From: Leucaena leucocephala
Taxonomy: Eukaryota > Streptophyta > Magnoliopsida > Fabales > Fabaceae
DNA length: 64,000 nt
Assembly (NCBI GenBank): GCA_037074615.1
Contig: CM073537.1
Span: 17,379,989-17,443,988 of the forward strand
Direction of reading: 5' to 3'
Shown: piece by piece, positions 37,503 to 49,172 of the stretch
How positions within the stretch are numbered: position 1 is the stretch's first letter
How the letters are laid out: each line of letters starts with the position of its first letter
Program-made: the position numbers and the translations under genes
Notes under the pieces: model-generated
What the model was told of the DNA's origin: nothing
Databases searched by the model: none
What the model saw: the letters and a program-made list of their open reading frames with translations, nothing else

Positions 37503-38056
37503 GGGTGTGTTTGGATTAGCTTTTGGATAATAGATTATGGGAAGAATAGATTCTGGAGAATAGATTTTGGGTAGAATAGATTTTGAGAAGAATAGATTTT
37601 GGGAATAAAGATGTTTGGATGATTAGTAGTAGAATCACTTTTTATATTGGTAAATTACTAAAAAGGGTATGATATGATTAAAAGTAAGAGAGATGAAAGA
37701 TGATAGAGAAGAAAGAGGAGAGAGAAGAGAGTGTAGAGAGGAGAGGAGAGAGAAAAAGAGAGATAAGAGAGGAGAGAAGAGAGAGAAAAAGAGAGATAAG
37801 AGAAGAGAGAGGAGAGATAATAGAGAGAAGAGAGGAGAGAGGGTGTAAAAAAAGTAAGGGTATAATAGTAATTGGATAATCCAAAACCTAGGTTTCAAAG
37901 AAAAAGCTATTTTCAGTAGCTTATTCAAAACCTAGGTTTCAAACCGAGGTTTTGTCCAAAATCAATTCTCAACAAAAATTGCTATTTGTGTGAAAATTTT
38001 CCAAACCGAGGTTTTGCCCCATAATTGATTCTCAAACCATGGTGCCAAACAGGCAC
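37503..38056 (+). mobile_element. MITE copy 2 (PIF/Harbinger-like, 554 bp)
   Basis: Nearly identical to 3041-3602, with ends GGGTGTGTTTGG and CCAAACAGGCAC and the same purine-rich interior. TTA is duplicated at 37500-37502 and 38057-38059. The high similarity of the two copies suggests fairly recent spread. Confidence 0.85.
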
Positions 38057-40150
38057 TTAGCCATTTCTTTTGTTTACTGTTTAGTGTTTATGCCTTCTTC
38101 AAACTTCAAATTACTCAACTACCCATATCTCCATCTCCATAACTTCAATAATAATAATAATAATAACAAATTGATGAAAATTTTTATATTATAAAATTTA
38201 TTAAGAAATATACCTAAGAACCTAAATCTTTAAGTAGATATAATTCTTATTTAGTTGTGTATAAAATATCTTTAATTGCATGTAAATTTTTTATGTTTTA
38301 CATTTAGTTAAAAATATATATTGCATAGTAGAAGGAGAATTGTACCCACTGAAAATAAATAATATATAAAATTTTAAGCAAATTTAATTTCAAATATTTT
38401 TAAGTAATAAATTGTGCAACAAAAAATTTTCAGCAAATTTTGCTAATAATTTATTGATAGCAGGGTAATGAATTCACAAAGAGAGTTATTTATATAGGAA
38501 GTTTAAAAGATTATCATATATTAGAATATTTACATGCAATCAACAAATTATTAATTAAAATAGTAAACAATTTTATCCTAAAAAAAAATAACACATGTTT
38601 GAATTATGTAAAAAGCACTTATTAGAAGTAAAAAAAAATTACATTCTAAATCTCAAAAAATTAAGATACTCGTAACTAAATAAAAAATAATAATTACGTG
38701 CAAGCTCGAAATTAAAAAGAAAAATGGTTCAATTCAGCATACTTAAAAACAGTGTTAAGCCACCAAAAAAAATTAAAAAAAAAAAAACAAGAAAGTTTCG
38801 TTATTAGTCCAAATGCTTTTGCCCTATTTATGTATTGGGTAAGGTTCTAGTCGTTGGACATAGGAATTCAAAAGAAACATTTAATAGAAGGGACTAGTAT
38901 ACGTACTCTATGCTTATGTAATAATATCCGACGCCAACGGAGCAAACATAGTTCATAAATCACATTTTTCACACCTAATTTTCATTTGGCGGTGTCATAT
39001 AAAGAGATTAAAGAGACTTCAATCAACTTTTGATTGTTTAGGATTTTTGAAATTTATAATAAATAATTTTTTACACTAATTCATAAATTTAAATATGTAA
39101 TTTTACAATACCAATAATTTTTAAAATAAAATTTAAATTAATAAATGAAACTAAGAAAGATCTCGAATATTTTGCTGTAATCTTTTTTTTTAATAAACAT
39201 TTTTCTAAAATAAAAATATATTGAAACCATCGTCCTCCTATAACCATTGTACTCCTATAATACTTAATATATAATTTAATTAAAAGAATATTATTAATTT
39301 AAAATATAAGATTTATTTTTTATATGTATATAGTTTTTTAAAATTATTTTTATTGATATTTCTTCAACAATAATCAAATAACAAAGACAGTTAATAATTA
39401 TAAAAGATGATTAAGATATTTTAAAAAAAAATATTATGTTGACTAATTTTTTTAATCTTATTAAATTTATTAAATATATCTTATATAAATATAGAAGAAT
39501 TAATAATTAACAAATCTCACTATTTTGAACGTTACAAAAACGCAAAGAGACCTGGTTCATGGAATAAAATGCAAAAGCCTCAACAATGTGATAGATCTAT
39601 GTACGTGTACGAATAAAAGTTGCCGCCTCAACATATCAATTCGATCATCTTCGTCTCCAATATTCTCTGAAATTCAGTATTTGTTTCTTTCTTTCTAGTT
39701 TTTTTTTTCTTTGGCTCCGTTATAAACTTTGTTTGGTGCAAATCCGTTTAAAAAAAACTTGGCAGTGATCTACAAAAATGCATCAACCATCAATTATTTT
39801 CAGTCATAGTAGACAGTTAAAACATAAAAACAAAATTTAGAAGACGCAAATACGCAATAAAAGGAAAGCCACTGATTAGTGTTAGTTTAAATAAATTTTT
39901 TTTTACCATTTAAATATAAAATTTTGATTTTGAACTTGTTTAAATGTAGAAGATAGCTTTGAGAGAATTATTTCAATTAATATTGACAATACTACTAAAT
40001 AGCAATTTAAACCAAAAACAAGAAAAGAAAAGGGAGAAAAGGATATTTTAGTAAAACGGTATCTAAAATAACTGAACAGGTAAAATAAAAGAGAGAGAGC
40101 TAAGAGAGCTTAATGAGAGTGGTCCCACGTTCGTAACAGCAGAAACCCAG
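38057..40150. other. AT-rich intergenic DNA upstream of CIA2
   Basis: Apart from a diverged Stowaway-like element (about 39252-39500), only AT-rich sequence and an (AAT)n run near 38150 are seen. Confidence 0.5.
39252..39500. mobile_element. Diverged Stowaway-like MITE
   Basis: The interior (ATTTCTTCAACAATAATCAA, ATATTATGTTGACTAA) aligns with the element at 51618-51877. Its ends, CTCCTATAATACTTAATATA and a degraded inverse, sit next to TA dinucleotides. Boundaries are approximate. Confidence 0.55.
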
Positions 40151-40370
40151 CAATTGTCTCTTCCTTCGTTCCACCTCCACCTCCTCCATCACTGTGCCAG
40201 TGACTTCACCCCTCTCTCTCCCGTCTCTCTCCCTCATCCATACACATTACACACAGCCTGTGATTGTGTCTGTGCCTATCTCTCTCCCTCTCTCCCCCTC
40301 CCCAATATTGCCTATATGTACACATCCCCCAACGGTTCTTTCTCTTCTATATTTGTTTTCCCCGTGACCC

Positions 40371-41047
40371 TCTCTCTCTCTCTCTCTGAACTTAACACCG
40401 CTCAGTACTCTGTCTTTGGCTCCCTCGTTGCAATACTTACCTTGACCAAACCCAATTTGATATCTTAGATACTGGGTTGGTTGTTCTTTCCTGGGGCTCT
40501 GCGATTTTGGAATTCTCTGTTTTAAGAGCTTTTACTTGCTAGTGTCATCAGATTTTGGTTCCTCTATCAATAGGGAAAGGGAGGGATTTTTTTTTTTTCC
40601 TTTTTAGTTTTACTACTTTGGTTTATTTATTTTATGTGGTTCTAGGGTGTTCCACTTCAATTATATTCCTAAAGTTCTTGGCTTTTTCCCTCACACTCTC
40701 ATTCAGTTCTATTTCTTTTTTAAAATAAACAACGCCAAGGGCAACACCTTTTATTCCCCTGTACTTTTTTTGGGTTTAGGGTTTTGTACCTTTTTTCTCA
40801 CTGCCAGGGTCTTCTCGCTCTACTCCCCACTTCTCATCAGTCTGGAAGCAATGAAACATGTTTCATTGTTTTGAGCTTTTCCTGTGTACCTCTGGGTTTA
40901 ATCATCTCTGAAACTCTTGAGCATCTCTTTTCATGCTTTGTTCACTTAGTGTTCTTGAATTCTGCATGCTGACTCAAATCTTTTCCTCACTGATGCTTTG
41001 AATGACCTTCAATATCTAACCTGTTTCGAGCCTTCTTCCTTTCACAA
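40371..41047 (+). promoter_or_regulatory. CT-repeat and presumed 5' leader of CIA2 with small upstream ORFs
   Basis: A (CT)n tract at about 40371-40388 lies in a pyrimidine-rich stretch typical of plant 5' leaders. If transcribed, the leader holds three closely placed upstream ORFs: 40851-40874 (7 codons plus stop), 40933-41001 (22 codons plus stop) and 41002-41019 (5 codons plus stop). The first ATG lies in a perfect 18-bp palindrome at 40850-40867. The transcript start is unknown, and a leader intron could remove some of these. Confidence 0.4.
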
Positions 41048-44043
41048 ATGTCTGCGTGTTTAAGCGGAGCTACTGGAAGAACTTATGGGTTCGATTTCGA
41101 TTTTTTCAAATCTCCGTCTATATCGACCCGAACTTCGCATACATCTTCTCCTTCTTCAACTATCTCGGAATCGAGCGATTCTCCAATTGCAATCTCCACT
41201 AGAAAATTTCGAACCCCTCGAAAGCGACCCAACCAAACTTACAAGGAAGCTGCCGCAATGCTTTCCACGGCTTACCCAAATCTCTTCCCCTCAGAAAGCC
41301 TAAAAAAACCTGGCAAGTTCACCAAAACAGCTGATAATTTCGCGGATGAATCTTCAGAATTGTTCTTCCCTTTCCAAGTATTTGATACCTCCTCTTTCCT
41401 ACTTCAGCACCAACCAATCCAACAGAAGCCTGGTAATTTTCCAGCGGAGCCAAAAGCGGTTAATCTAACAGAAAAATCGTGCCAGAGTCCAGGGGAGATT
41501 AGCTCACGAGTGAATATTACTCAAGAATTTGAGGATGATTGCCGAGAAGATTTTGATGCTGAATCGATTCTCGATGAGGAAATCGGAGAGGGAATCGATA
41601 TCGATAGCATCATGGGAAGCAGGGCCGAAGATTCCAACGGCGCGTCTTGTCACGACGAACACGTGAATCCCCGGACTGTGGATTTGACGGGATTTAATTT
41701 TGGCGGGAATTTCGATTTCCGGCTAAGAGCTCTCCGTGGAGTCGAGGAAGGGAATTATTGGTGGAGCTATCCCGCTGTTGTCAATATGCTTGAAATCTCA
41801 CCAGAAATAAAAAAGCCTACTCCGGCGGCATCAGTTTCGCTGGAGAAGAAAAGGAAGAAGACGAAGAAGGTGGAAAAGCTGACGACCATCGAATCAAAGA
41901 TTCCGGAATTGCCGAAGGAGAGTTCAATTCCGCAGGCGAAATCAAGTCCAGGTTTGCTGTTGAAATTGAATTACAACGAGGTTTTGAATGCTTGGTCTGA
42001 CCGGAGTTCACCCTTCACCGGCGAAAGTGCCGCCTCTGACGCGCCCGGAAATGATATCGCGGTATGTTTGTCATCCTTTAATCCCAAATTGATTTTCTTA
42101 ACCAAACTCTATTCAAATATTTATTTAACAATATTTAAATAAAAAATATATAATTATTTTAAATTATATATAAAAAAATTAAAATATTATATACAACTAC
42201 ACAAAATTTAAGAAGATCATGTATATTTAAACCTAATAAATTATATGCACATGATCATTGTGTGAATTTGCTTTTCATGCTTTTTTTTTAGCTCTCCCAT
42301 GGGTTTTAACTTATTATTCAATGTGTTGATTGTAGTTAATTATAAAAATTTCAGTGCATGGTATAAAACTTTGGGGGTCTAATGTTTTTATTCCCTGCTT
42401 TTGGGCCCTTTTGTAGCCCCCTTGAATTATATATTAGTAATATATTCAGCAACATTCTTAACAGGACATAAACATGATAAATGAGTGGATTTCCACTAAA
42501 ATAACCTCAAATTAATTTCTTAAAAAATCTTGGTCGTACGTGGCCTTTTGTTTCGTTGTTAGTAGAAACCTAACAATATGCATGTTGATAGTAAGAATAA
42601 AATTTTGGTTAGATGTTATAGTTGTATCCTTTCAGGTTTCATAATTTTGATTATCTATTGGTTAGATGTTATAGTTGTATCTTTTTCCATTTTTCATACT
42701 GTAACATTTCTTTTAATTTCATGATTGGCATGAGCTGACGTTTTATGTACGGTTGTTTTCATGTATCTTTTTATATAATATAACTGGTCATATTTAATAA
42801 AGAGATTAGAATGAAATGAGATATAGTAAGTAGAATCTCTAAGTTTCATATCTTAAAATATTAATTTAGATAATTAATTAATCAATTAATTATAATTAAT
42901 TGATTAATTTAGATAGATTGATGAGTATATAATATGAGTTCATCTTAAAATATTGTATTTGATCATAATTAACTGATTTATTTAATTTAATTAATTTATT
43001 TAAAAATATTAAATAACTATTATATTAAATATAATATCTAACTTAACATTAAACTGAACGCGTGGATAAAGTTGGATTAAAGGTAAAATGAAATGGCATC
43101 ATTTGTTATTTTAAAAATTCTAAATTATGATTGCAAATCTGAAAGGTTGGAAAAGAAGACAATCTATCTTTGCAAAATTGAAAGGCACATATGCTAAGAG
43201 TGGAAAAGGGGAGAGAGATGCCCTGTATTTCAACAACCATTGACTGCCACAGAATTTACCTCACTCCTATCAACCACAACTTCACATTGAAACTTGTTTA
43301 TTTTTCTTTGGCCATTACTTAATGCATATGTCCTTATTTTTTAAAATTCATTATATGAATAATAGTTGTATTGAAATTTCATAGCTAAAATATTTTCTAT
43401 TTTGGGGACAGGCACGGCTGGCACAAATAGATTTGTGGTGGGAGACTGGAGAAGGAGGGGTGTTGAGAGAAGCCAGCGTGATGCGCTACAAAGAAAAGCG
43501 CCGTACGCGTCTCTTCTCCAAGAAGATTAGATATCAAGTTAGAAAAGTCAACGCTGATCAACGGCCCAGAACGCAGGTATCATATCACAATCACCCCCCA
43601 TGCCTCATCATATCATAGCCCAACACTAAAATTTATGAAAAATAAATTACATTTATTTAGAGAAATTTGCTACGGTTTTTTCCTTTGGGATATGATCGTT
43701 AGACAATGAGCGCCTCTCAAAACGATGGGGAGTGGGCCCCTTCCTGACAGTTGGTCCAATTTCATAGGATCCATCTCATTCACTTTTTTCCTTTTTGCTG
43801 CCATCATTCTTCATTCCTATCGGATTACTGTTTATTGTGAAACAACCATTTCTTTGCTGCTCCCTTGCTCAGGGAATATTAATTTCTTGAATGAGAAATT
43901 ATTTTTAAAAAATTCCGTTGAAATTAGCTTGTGTTTAATTTCTGATTAGAGATCTCAAACGCACACTTTAACAAAGCGTGTGAATGTGGCAGGGGCGATT
44001 TTCTAGGAGGCCCAATGGCTGCTCTAATGCACAAAGCTCATAA
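41048..44043 (+). CDS. CIA2: CIA2, CCT-domain regulator of chloroplast import genes (3 exons, 409 aa)
   Basis: Exons: 41048-42061, 43412-43576 and 43993-44043, with GT-AG introns and consistent frame. The N-terminus (MSACLSGATGRTYGFDFDFF) and the SPIAISTRKFRTPRKRPNQ block are the CIA2/CIL signature. The middle is acidic and Ser/Pro-rich, and KKRKKTKKVEK is a likely nuclear signal. A CCT motif in exon 2 (MRYKEKRRTRLFSKKIRYQV, then RKVNADQRPR) continues into exon 3 as GRFSRRPN. Arabidopsis CIA2 is a nuclear transcription factor that raises expression of chloroplast translocon and ribosomal-protein genes in leaves; the same role is inferred. The usual Met-Lys after RPR is Thr-Gln here. The tail is very short (16 residues in exon 3). 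The location next to LIG4 and bHLH35 favours CIA2 over its paralogue CIL. Confidence 0.92.
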
Positions 44044-44471
44044 AGTGTAAAGCGGGCCTTAACGTTCCATCACTCTCAACCATTTTTATTTATTTGTATT
44101 ATTATTTTTTTGAGTTTTTCCACAAGAGAAAAGCCCAGGAGTAGAGTGGTAGAGATATTTTAAACTCTTTTTTGGTGGTTGGCTCTTTTTGGGGTCTCTT
44201 AATAAATAAATGTTGTGTTATCATTCAGTAAAAGAGACGTCATTAATGAACTATCTATTCTCTGAGGCGTCTGGGGGATCCCCTGTCTTCTTCCTGCGAA
44301 TCTTTCTCTGCACAGCGCACGCATGGGCGCATGGCAACTTCCCATACAATCCAACGTCTCACGTTGTGCCATGTCACTCTCATGGAAGGATTCATCTCTT
44401 CTGTTAGTTTATACAAAATCCTAACCGTCCTTTATCAGCCTCCCTCCGTCTCGCAACCTCTGCATTATCAG

Positions 44472-44932
44472 CCTCCCTCCGTCTCGCAAAAGCTTGAAAT
44501 AATTCTTCTGATGATCAGTCCAAACTGCTCCTCTCTCCCCTCTCTGCTCCCTCCCCCCTTCCTGACCTTCCAACAAAAGCAGTGGTTGTTTTTCACACAC
44601 ACACTGGTGGGAATCTGATGGAAGTTTACACGAAAATAGAAACAAGAAGCCACAGTTAAAACAATTTTACTTTCACATGATGGTTATGCGAATCTCAAAT
44701 TCACAAATTGTGATTGGGCAAGGGAGCTACTGTATAAATGGGTCTGTGGGCTGGGTATGAAGGCGAAAACGTAAGATGCACACACATACCGATACAGTAA
44801 ATGTCCAGAAGGGGGAGAGAGAAAGAGAGTGAAGTGGTCAAAGGAAGGGGTAGGAGGGAGCTGAGAGGGAAGAGAGGAGCAGTTCGGACGGATAAGAATA
44901 ATTATTTCAAGCTTTTGCGAGACGGAGGGAGG
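44472..44932. repeat. Long imperfect inverted repeat downstream of CIA2
   Basis: The arm at 44472-44560 and the reverse complement of 44845-44932 share CCTCCCTCCGTCTCGCAAAA and then alignable sequence for about 88 bp, with roughly 10-15% differences. A spacer of about 285 bp separates them. The outer CTCCCTCCGTCTC resembles a Stowaway terminal repeat, but no TA duplication flanks it. A 27-bp tandem repeat of the arm start lies at 44438-44490. Candidates are a foldback/MITE element or a hairpin RNA locus. Confidence 0.7.
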
Positions 44933-45388
44933 TTGCCGATGATAGAGATGATGACTTGGAAGATACATCAGCACTTATTAATTCACACGATGACTTACTT
45001 ATGATTTAAAAATTGTGGAAAGATAAAGACTGAGTTTTAAATTATTAAAAAAATTCAAGTACTAAGTCATACTTTAAAATATAAGTAGGTTTATAATTGA
45101 ATGATTAAAAAATTAATATTTTCTATTCATAACATTTGATTATTTAAGTCTTTAACAGCGAGAATAAGTCTCTGGAAAAAAGAGAAGAAATAACCATATA
45201 AATTTAAAAATAATAATTTGAGTATCTCAATATCTAAAAGTATAGATTAGATGGAAAACTCAATCTGTCATTTGTAAATTTGGGTAAAAAAACCAAATGA
45301 CCTTTAGAAGCATTTGAAGAAAAAATTAGAGAATAAAACTTAGAATATAACGAAGAGGGAAAAAAAGTGAGAGAATGAAGCAGAAAAT

Positions 45389-45517
45389 TAGGTTCCACCT
45401 CTCATCAAATATTACTCCAAAAATAGAATTATAGTCGGCATTAATAAGGGTACTAGTTGTCCTTTCAAATACTCTGCCACCAAAGTTGAATTTTACCCTA
45501 TCCGAACAAATCCCCAT
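45389..45517 (-). pseudogene. Fragment of a plant BTB/POZ (T1/KCTD-type) gene
   Basis: The minus strand encodes MGICSDRVKFNFGGRVFER, then TTSTLINADYNSIFGVIFDE and RWNL. This resembles the N-terminal BTB/T1 domain of plant proteins that begin MGI..DR(V/I)(K/R)FNVGGR and continue FETT..TL..AGRNSFFGALFDDEWNL. Similarity stops after RWNL (43 residues), and no following BTB sequence is seen downstream. Changes at normally conserved positions (Val to Phe in NVGG, Glu-Thr to Glu-Arg) suggest decay. A first exon of a diverged gene is less likely. Confidence 0.6.
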
Positions 45518-45869
45518 GATTGGTTTTGCTGAAGAAAACAAACAAAACCAGAACAAAAAAGAAGCAATCGAATTGGAGTTGTCAGGAAACAAATTTCCAA
45601 AGAACAAAGGATGTGAATGAATGATTGATCATAGAAAAATAGCAAAAAAAATATGGGAAAGTTGGATTAAAGCAAACTAGTGGAAGAAACACGTAATAGA
45701 AAATAAATTAGGAAGGGGATCAAAATCTAGAGAATAAAGGAAGGTTTTTAAATTTGAGAGATTTTGTAAAGAGGGGAGAGAGAGGATGTGTTTCAAAAAC
45801 TGAAGAATTGACACAGTTTGATGACTGACCATCTTCTCCCTCTGAAATACTATGTTTTTCTACGTCATT

Positions 45870-46445
45870 GTTGAAGTCGCAAATCCAATTATTAAAGCTA
45901 CAAATCTTATTACAGGAGTTGTAAATCTCATTAGCAATAGGTTACAATTTCAATTATAAACATCATTGCAGGAGTTATAAATGCCATCAGAAGAGTTGTA
46001 AATACTATTATAAGAGTTGTAAATCACATTAGCAATAGGTTACAATTTCGGTTGTAAATGTTATTGTTGAAGTTGCAAATCCCATTGTAAAAGTTGTAAA
46101 TCCCATTACAAGAGTTATAAATCCCATTAGCAATATATTATAATTTCAGTTGTAAATGTCATTACAGGAGTTGCAAATTCCATTGTTCAAATTGTAAATC
46201 TCATTAGATGAATTTTAAATACCATTACAGGAGTTATAAATCTCATTAAGTGGTTACAATTTCAGTTGTAAATGTCATTGTAGGAATTGCAAATCTCATT
46301 GTTCAAAATGCAAATCCCATTAGACGAGTTGCAAATGTCATTACAGGAGTTACAAATCATATTAGTAATATGTTACAATTTCAGTTGTAAATGTCATTGT
46401 TAAAATTACAAATCCCATTGTTGAAGTTGTAAATCCCATTAGCAA
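45870..46445. repeat. Degenerate 21-bp tandem array
   Basis: About two dozen units approximate AGTTGTAAATCCCATTACAGG, period 21 bp with occasional 20- or 22-bp units. A variant ending in GTTACAATTTCAGTTGTAAA recurs about every 100-118 bp (near 45932, 46032, 46131, 46247 and 46365), giving a higher-order period. Units differ throughout and contain stops in every frame, so the array is not coding. There are no constant-repeat/unique-spacer features of CRISPR. Confidence 0.85.
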
Positions 46446-46864
46446 AACATGGTTCCAGTCAAATATTTTTGTAAATATTCTTATCTAATTAACCTTATAT
46501 CAAATAGAAGATATATAGAATATACTACCTATAATATTTATTTATCAACAAGTAACTGTTGAAGCTTCAACATAATTCTGAACATTCATATAGAACTCAC
46601 AAACACACTAATCATATAACTATAATAGAAACTTACTATAATTCAGAAATGCACTTCCAATCATAATATGCCATATCTTTATTAACACACACACACACAC
46701 ATATATATATAACAAGATCTCTGTATAATACAAATAATATACACCTCAAAAAGCCTTCTTCTACTTGTACCATGTGGCACAAACTAAGTAAATCAATAAA
46801 TTTAAGAGACTAATTCCATCAATAAGATAGAAAAAGTAATAGAGATAACCCTTATTTAAGTTAT

Positions 46865-47230
46865 CAAGGTTTGTAACTTTAATGGTATTTGTAACTCTTT
46901 AAGGGATTTGTAATTTCAACAATACGATCTATAACTTTGTCTAAGACATTGACAACTGAAATTACAACTCATAAATATTCATAACCTACTGCATAATTTC
47001 ATTCAATGACATTGACTACTTTACTTATGGAATTTACAATTAACAACTCTTTTTGTAAATAACATAAGTAAAGTGGTCAATGTCATTGAATGAATTTGTG
47101 CAGTAAGTTGTGACCATTTATGAGTTACAATTTTATAATTGTAAATGTCTTTACAAAAATTATAAATCTCATTACAGGAGTTATAAATTTTATTACATAA
47201 GTTGTAAACCCGAAAGCAATATTTTACAAT
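46865..47230. repeat. Long hairpin (inverted repeat) built from the same 21-bp units
   Basis: The arms meet at a loop of about 13 nt (47040-47052). The inner ~75 bp match at roughly 85%: each arm holds ATTCATTCAATGACATTGA in opposite orientation. Pairing continues outward through ACTCATAAAT and AAGACATT blocks to about 46865 and 47230. The outer arms consist of TTGTAAAT-type units like those of the array at 45870-46445. Confidence 0.8.
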
Positions 47231-49060
47231 TTTACTTATAAATATCCAAGAAAAAGTTGTAAATCCTATTGTTAAATATAATCATTACATAATATGGTAA
47301 TAGTTATAGTCATTACAAAGTGTGGTCATAATAATTACAAAGTTTAATATTATAAAAGTTGAACACTAAAAAGTAATTACCTAAGTTTAAACATTAGTTG
47401 ATCAATAATTGAACCTTACAAAAGTTGATCATTACAAAAAATTGAAACATTATTTGATCAATGTAGCAATCTCACTTGGTGGAAGTAGGTTTAACGCAAA
47501 TTCTCGCCTTGAGTTAAGCTCATGATTTACTAGCTACCATATTAGGTTTCGTCTAAACTCTACAAAGCCAACAAGACAACAAAGAGCACGTATAGTTGAT
47601 GAGTGCATAAGAATAACTTAAAATTTCACTTCCTCACTAGAGAAAAAGAGGTCAAACATAAGCAAACTAACTACAAGGTTGATAATTCTTGAAAGATTGG
47701 TAACCCCAATATCTTTCCACTGTATCAACTGTAAAAGGGGGCTCAATATTGTAAGGAGAAATATATAGTTTGCTTGATGAAGCATATTTGATAAGAACCT
47801 AGATTTTACTAGTAAAATATTCATATAAGCAAAAACAGGTATATTAAAGCAAAGTCATCTTTTGATCAACCTTACTTCATGGCGACCAAATAAAGATTTA
47901 AAAGTATATCACATTTGTATCAACTATGTTTATATTCCATAAACAATAGTAGTAGACTTGCAAGCAAACTTTTATTATTTTAAGTGCAAACAACATCAAG
48001 TGAAAACCAAGCAATATAATCCAATTGAACGAAGTCGAAGCTCCAGAATTTTCAACATTAGTATGTTGAAAAATCAAAGTTGGAGAGTCAAATAATTCTT
48101 TTCTTAATAATAGCAAAATATTTAAAACATGGGGAGTATTTGAAGGGATTTATGATTCCTACAATAGAATTTACAGCTAGTCTAATAGGATTTGTAACTT
48201 TGAAATTGCAATTTATAAATAGTTGCACAAAAAGTAATAGACTGCAGGACATAAAAAGCAATGGACGGAAAGCAATGAATTTGCGATTTCTCCTGCTACT
48301 TTCTTAAACTAGTCGAATCTACAGTTAAATTATAATCTTTCTCCCAAGGTAACCATGAAAATAAACAAAACAATGGTAATTATCGGAGGAGTAAAAGAAG
48401 AAGATTTGTATCAAAAATTTACTTACACTTTCTCATTTCCAGTTTTAGCTCAGTCAAAGATGTCTCGCACAAGCTTCGTCTCCCATGCGCACCAACAATT
48501 CTTTCTTTAGATTGATGCCTTAGTTATACATTTCATTTATTCCAGGGGTAATTTAGTATTTTAACCTAAATTTGTAAAAAATAGATTACGTTACTACCCA
48601 ATCTGTTTTTTTTTTAAATATTTATATACCCAAATTATTCTTTTTAAATTCACATGGTATTTTTTTTATCTTTTTAAAATCTTTAATTATTAATTGCTTA
48701 AAAATGATAATGTGACTATATAATAATTAAAATAAATTACATATGACTTTAAAAAATAATTTTAATTTTAAAAATAGCTAAAGATTTCTCTCCCTTGCTC
48801 TGTGTAGGGAATACCAAAAAATAGGTTATAATTAATTAATTATTTATAATTATTATAAATTATTATAATTAAAAATTTAAAATATTATAAAATTAATTAA
48901 TATGAAATTATCGATCAATTATTGTTATAGGACTTAAAAAAATTAAATATTAAAATAATTTATGATTATTATAAATTACTGTTGTTTATAAATTTAGACT
49001 TATTTTTAATTAAATTTTATTCAAAATATGAAAATATTTGGGGCCCGTTTGTAATTTTTC
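47231..49060. other. Repeat-flanked intergenic DNA
   Basis: Scattered copies of the 21-bp unit (to about 47270, and inverted near 48160), otherwise AT-rich sequence that may be old transposon. No gene could be supported. Confidence 0.5.
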
Positions 49061-49067
49061 CTTTCCA

Positions 49068-49172
49068 ATGCTTGTGCTGGAATTCGGGAGCCGAGGTCGG
49101 CGGCGTCTGAGGAGGAAGAGGAGCTCTGCAAAATCAATGAGGGGCAAAGGAAGAAGTTATTCGGGAATTTGA
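49068..49172 (+). CDS. Possible upstream ORF of SUV3 (34 aa, very basic)
   Basis: An ATG at 49068 opens a 34-codon frame ending at 49172, 129 bp before the SUV3 start. It is rich in Arg and Lys (SRGRRRLRRKRSSAKS). If the SUV3 leader begins upstream of it, it would be an upstream ORF. There is no evidence that it is translated. Confidence 0.25.
   Translation: MLVLEFGSRGRRRLRRKRSSAKSMRGKGRSYSGI

Noticed and set aside
40154..40468. A 104-codon gene upstream of CIA2
   Set aside because: It has low-complexity CT-rich composition typical of a plant leader or promoter and no recognisable protein features.
45870..46445. CRISPR-like array
   Set aside because: It is a eukaryotic nuclear context, and the units are degenerate and contiguous with no constant repeats separated by unique spacers.
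47618..47824. Minus-strand open frame with a retroelement-like look
   Set aside because: It shows no protease, integrase or reverse-transcriptase motif and could not be tied to a family.
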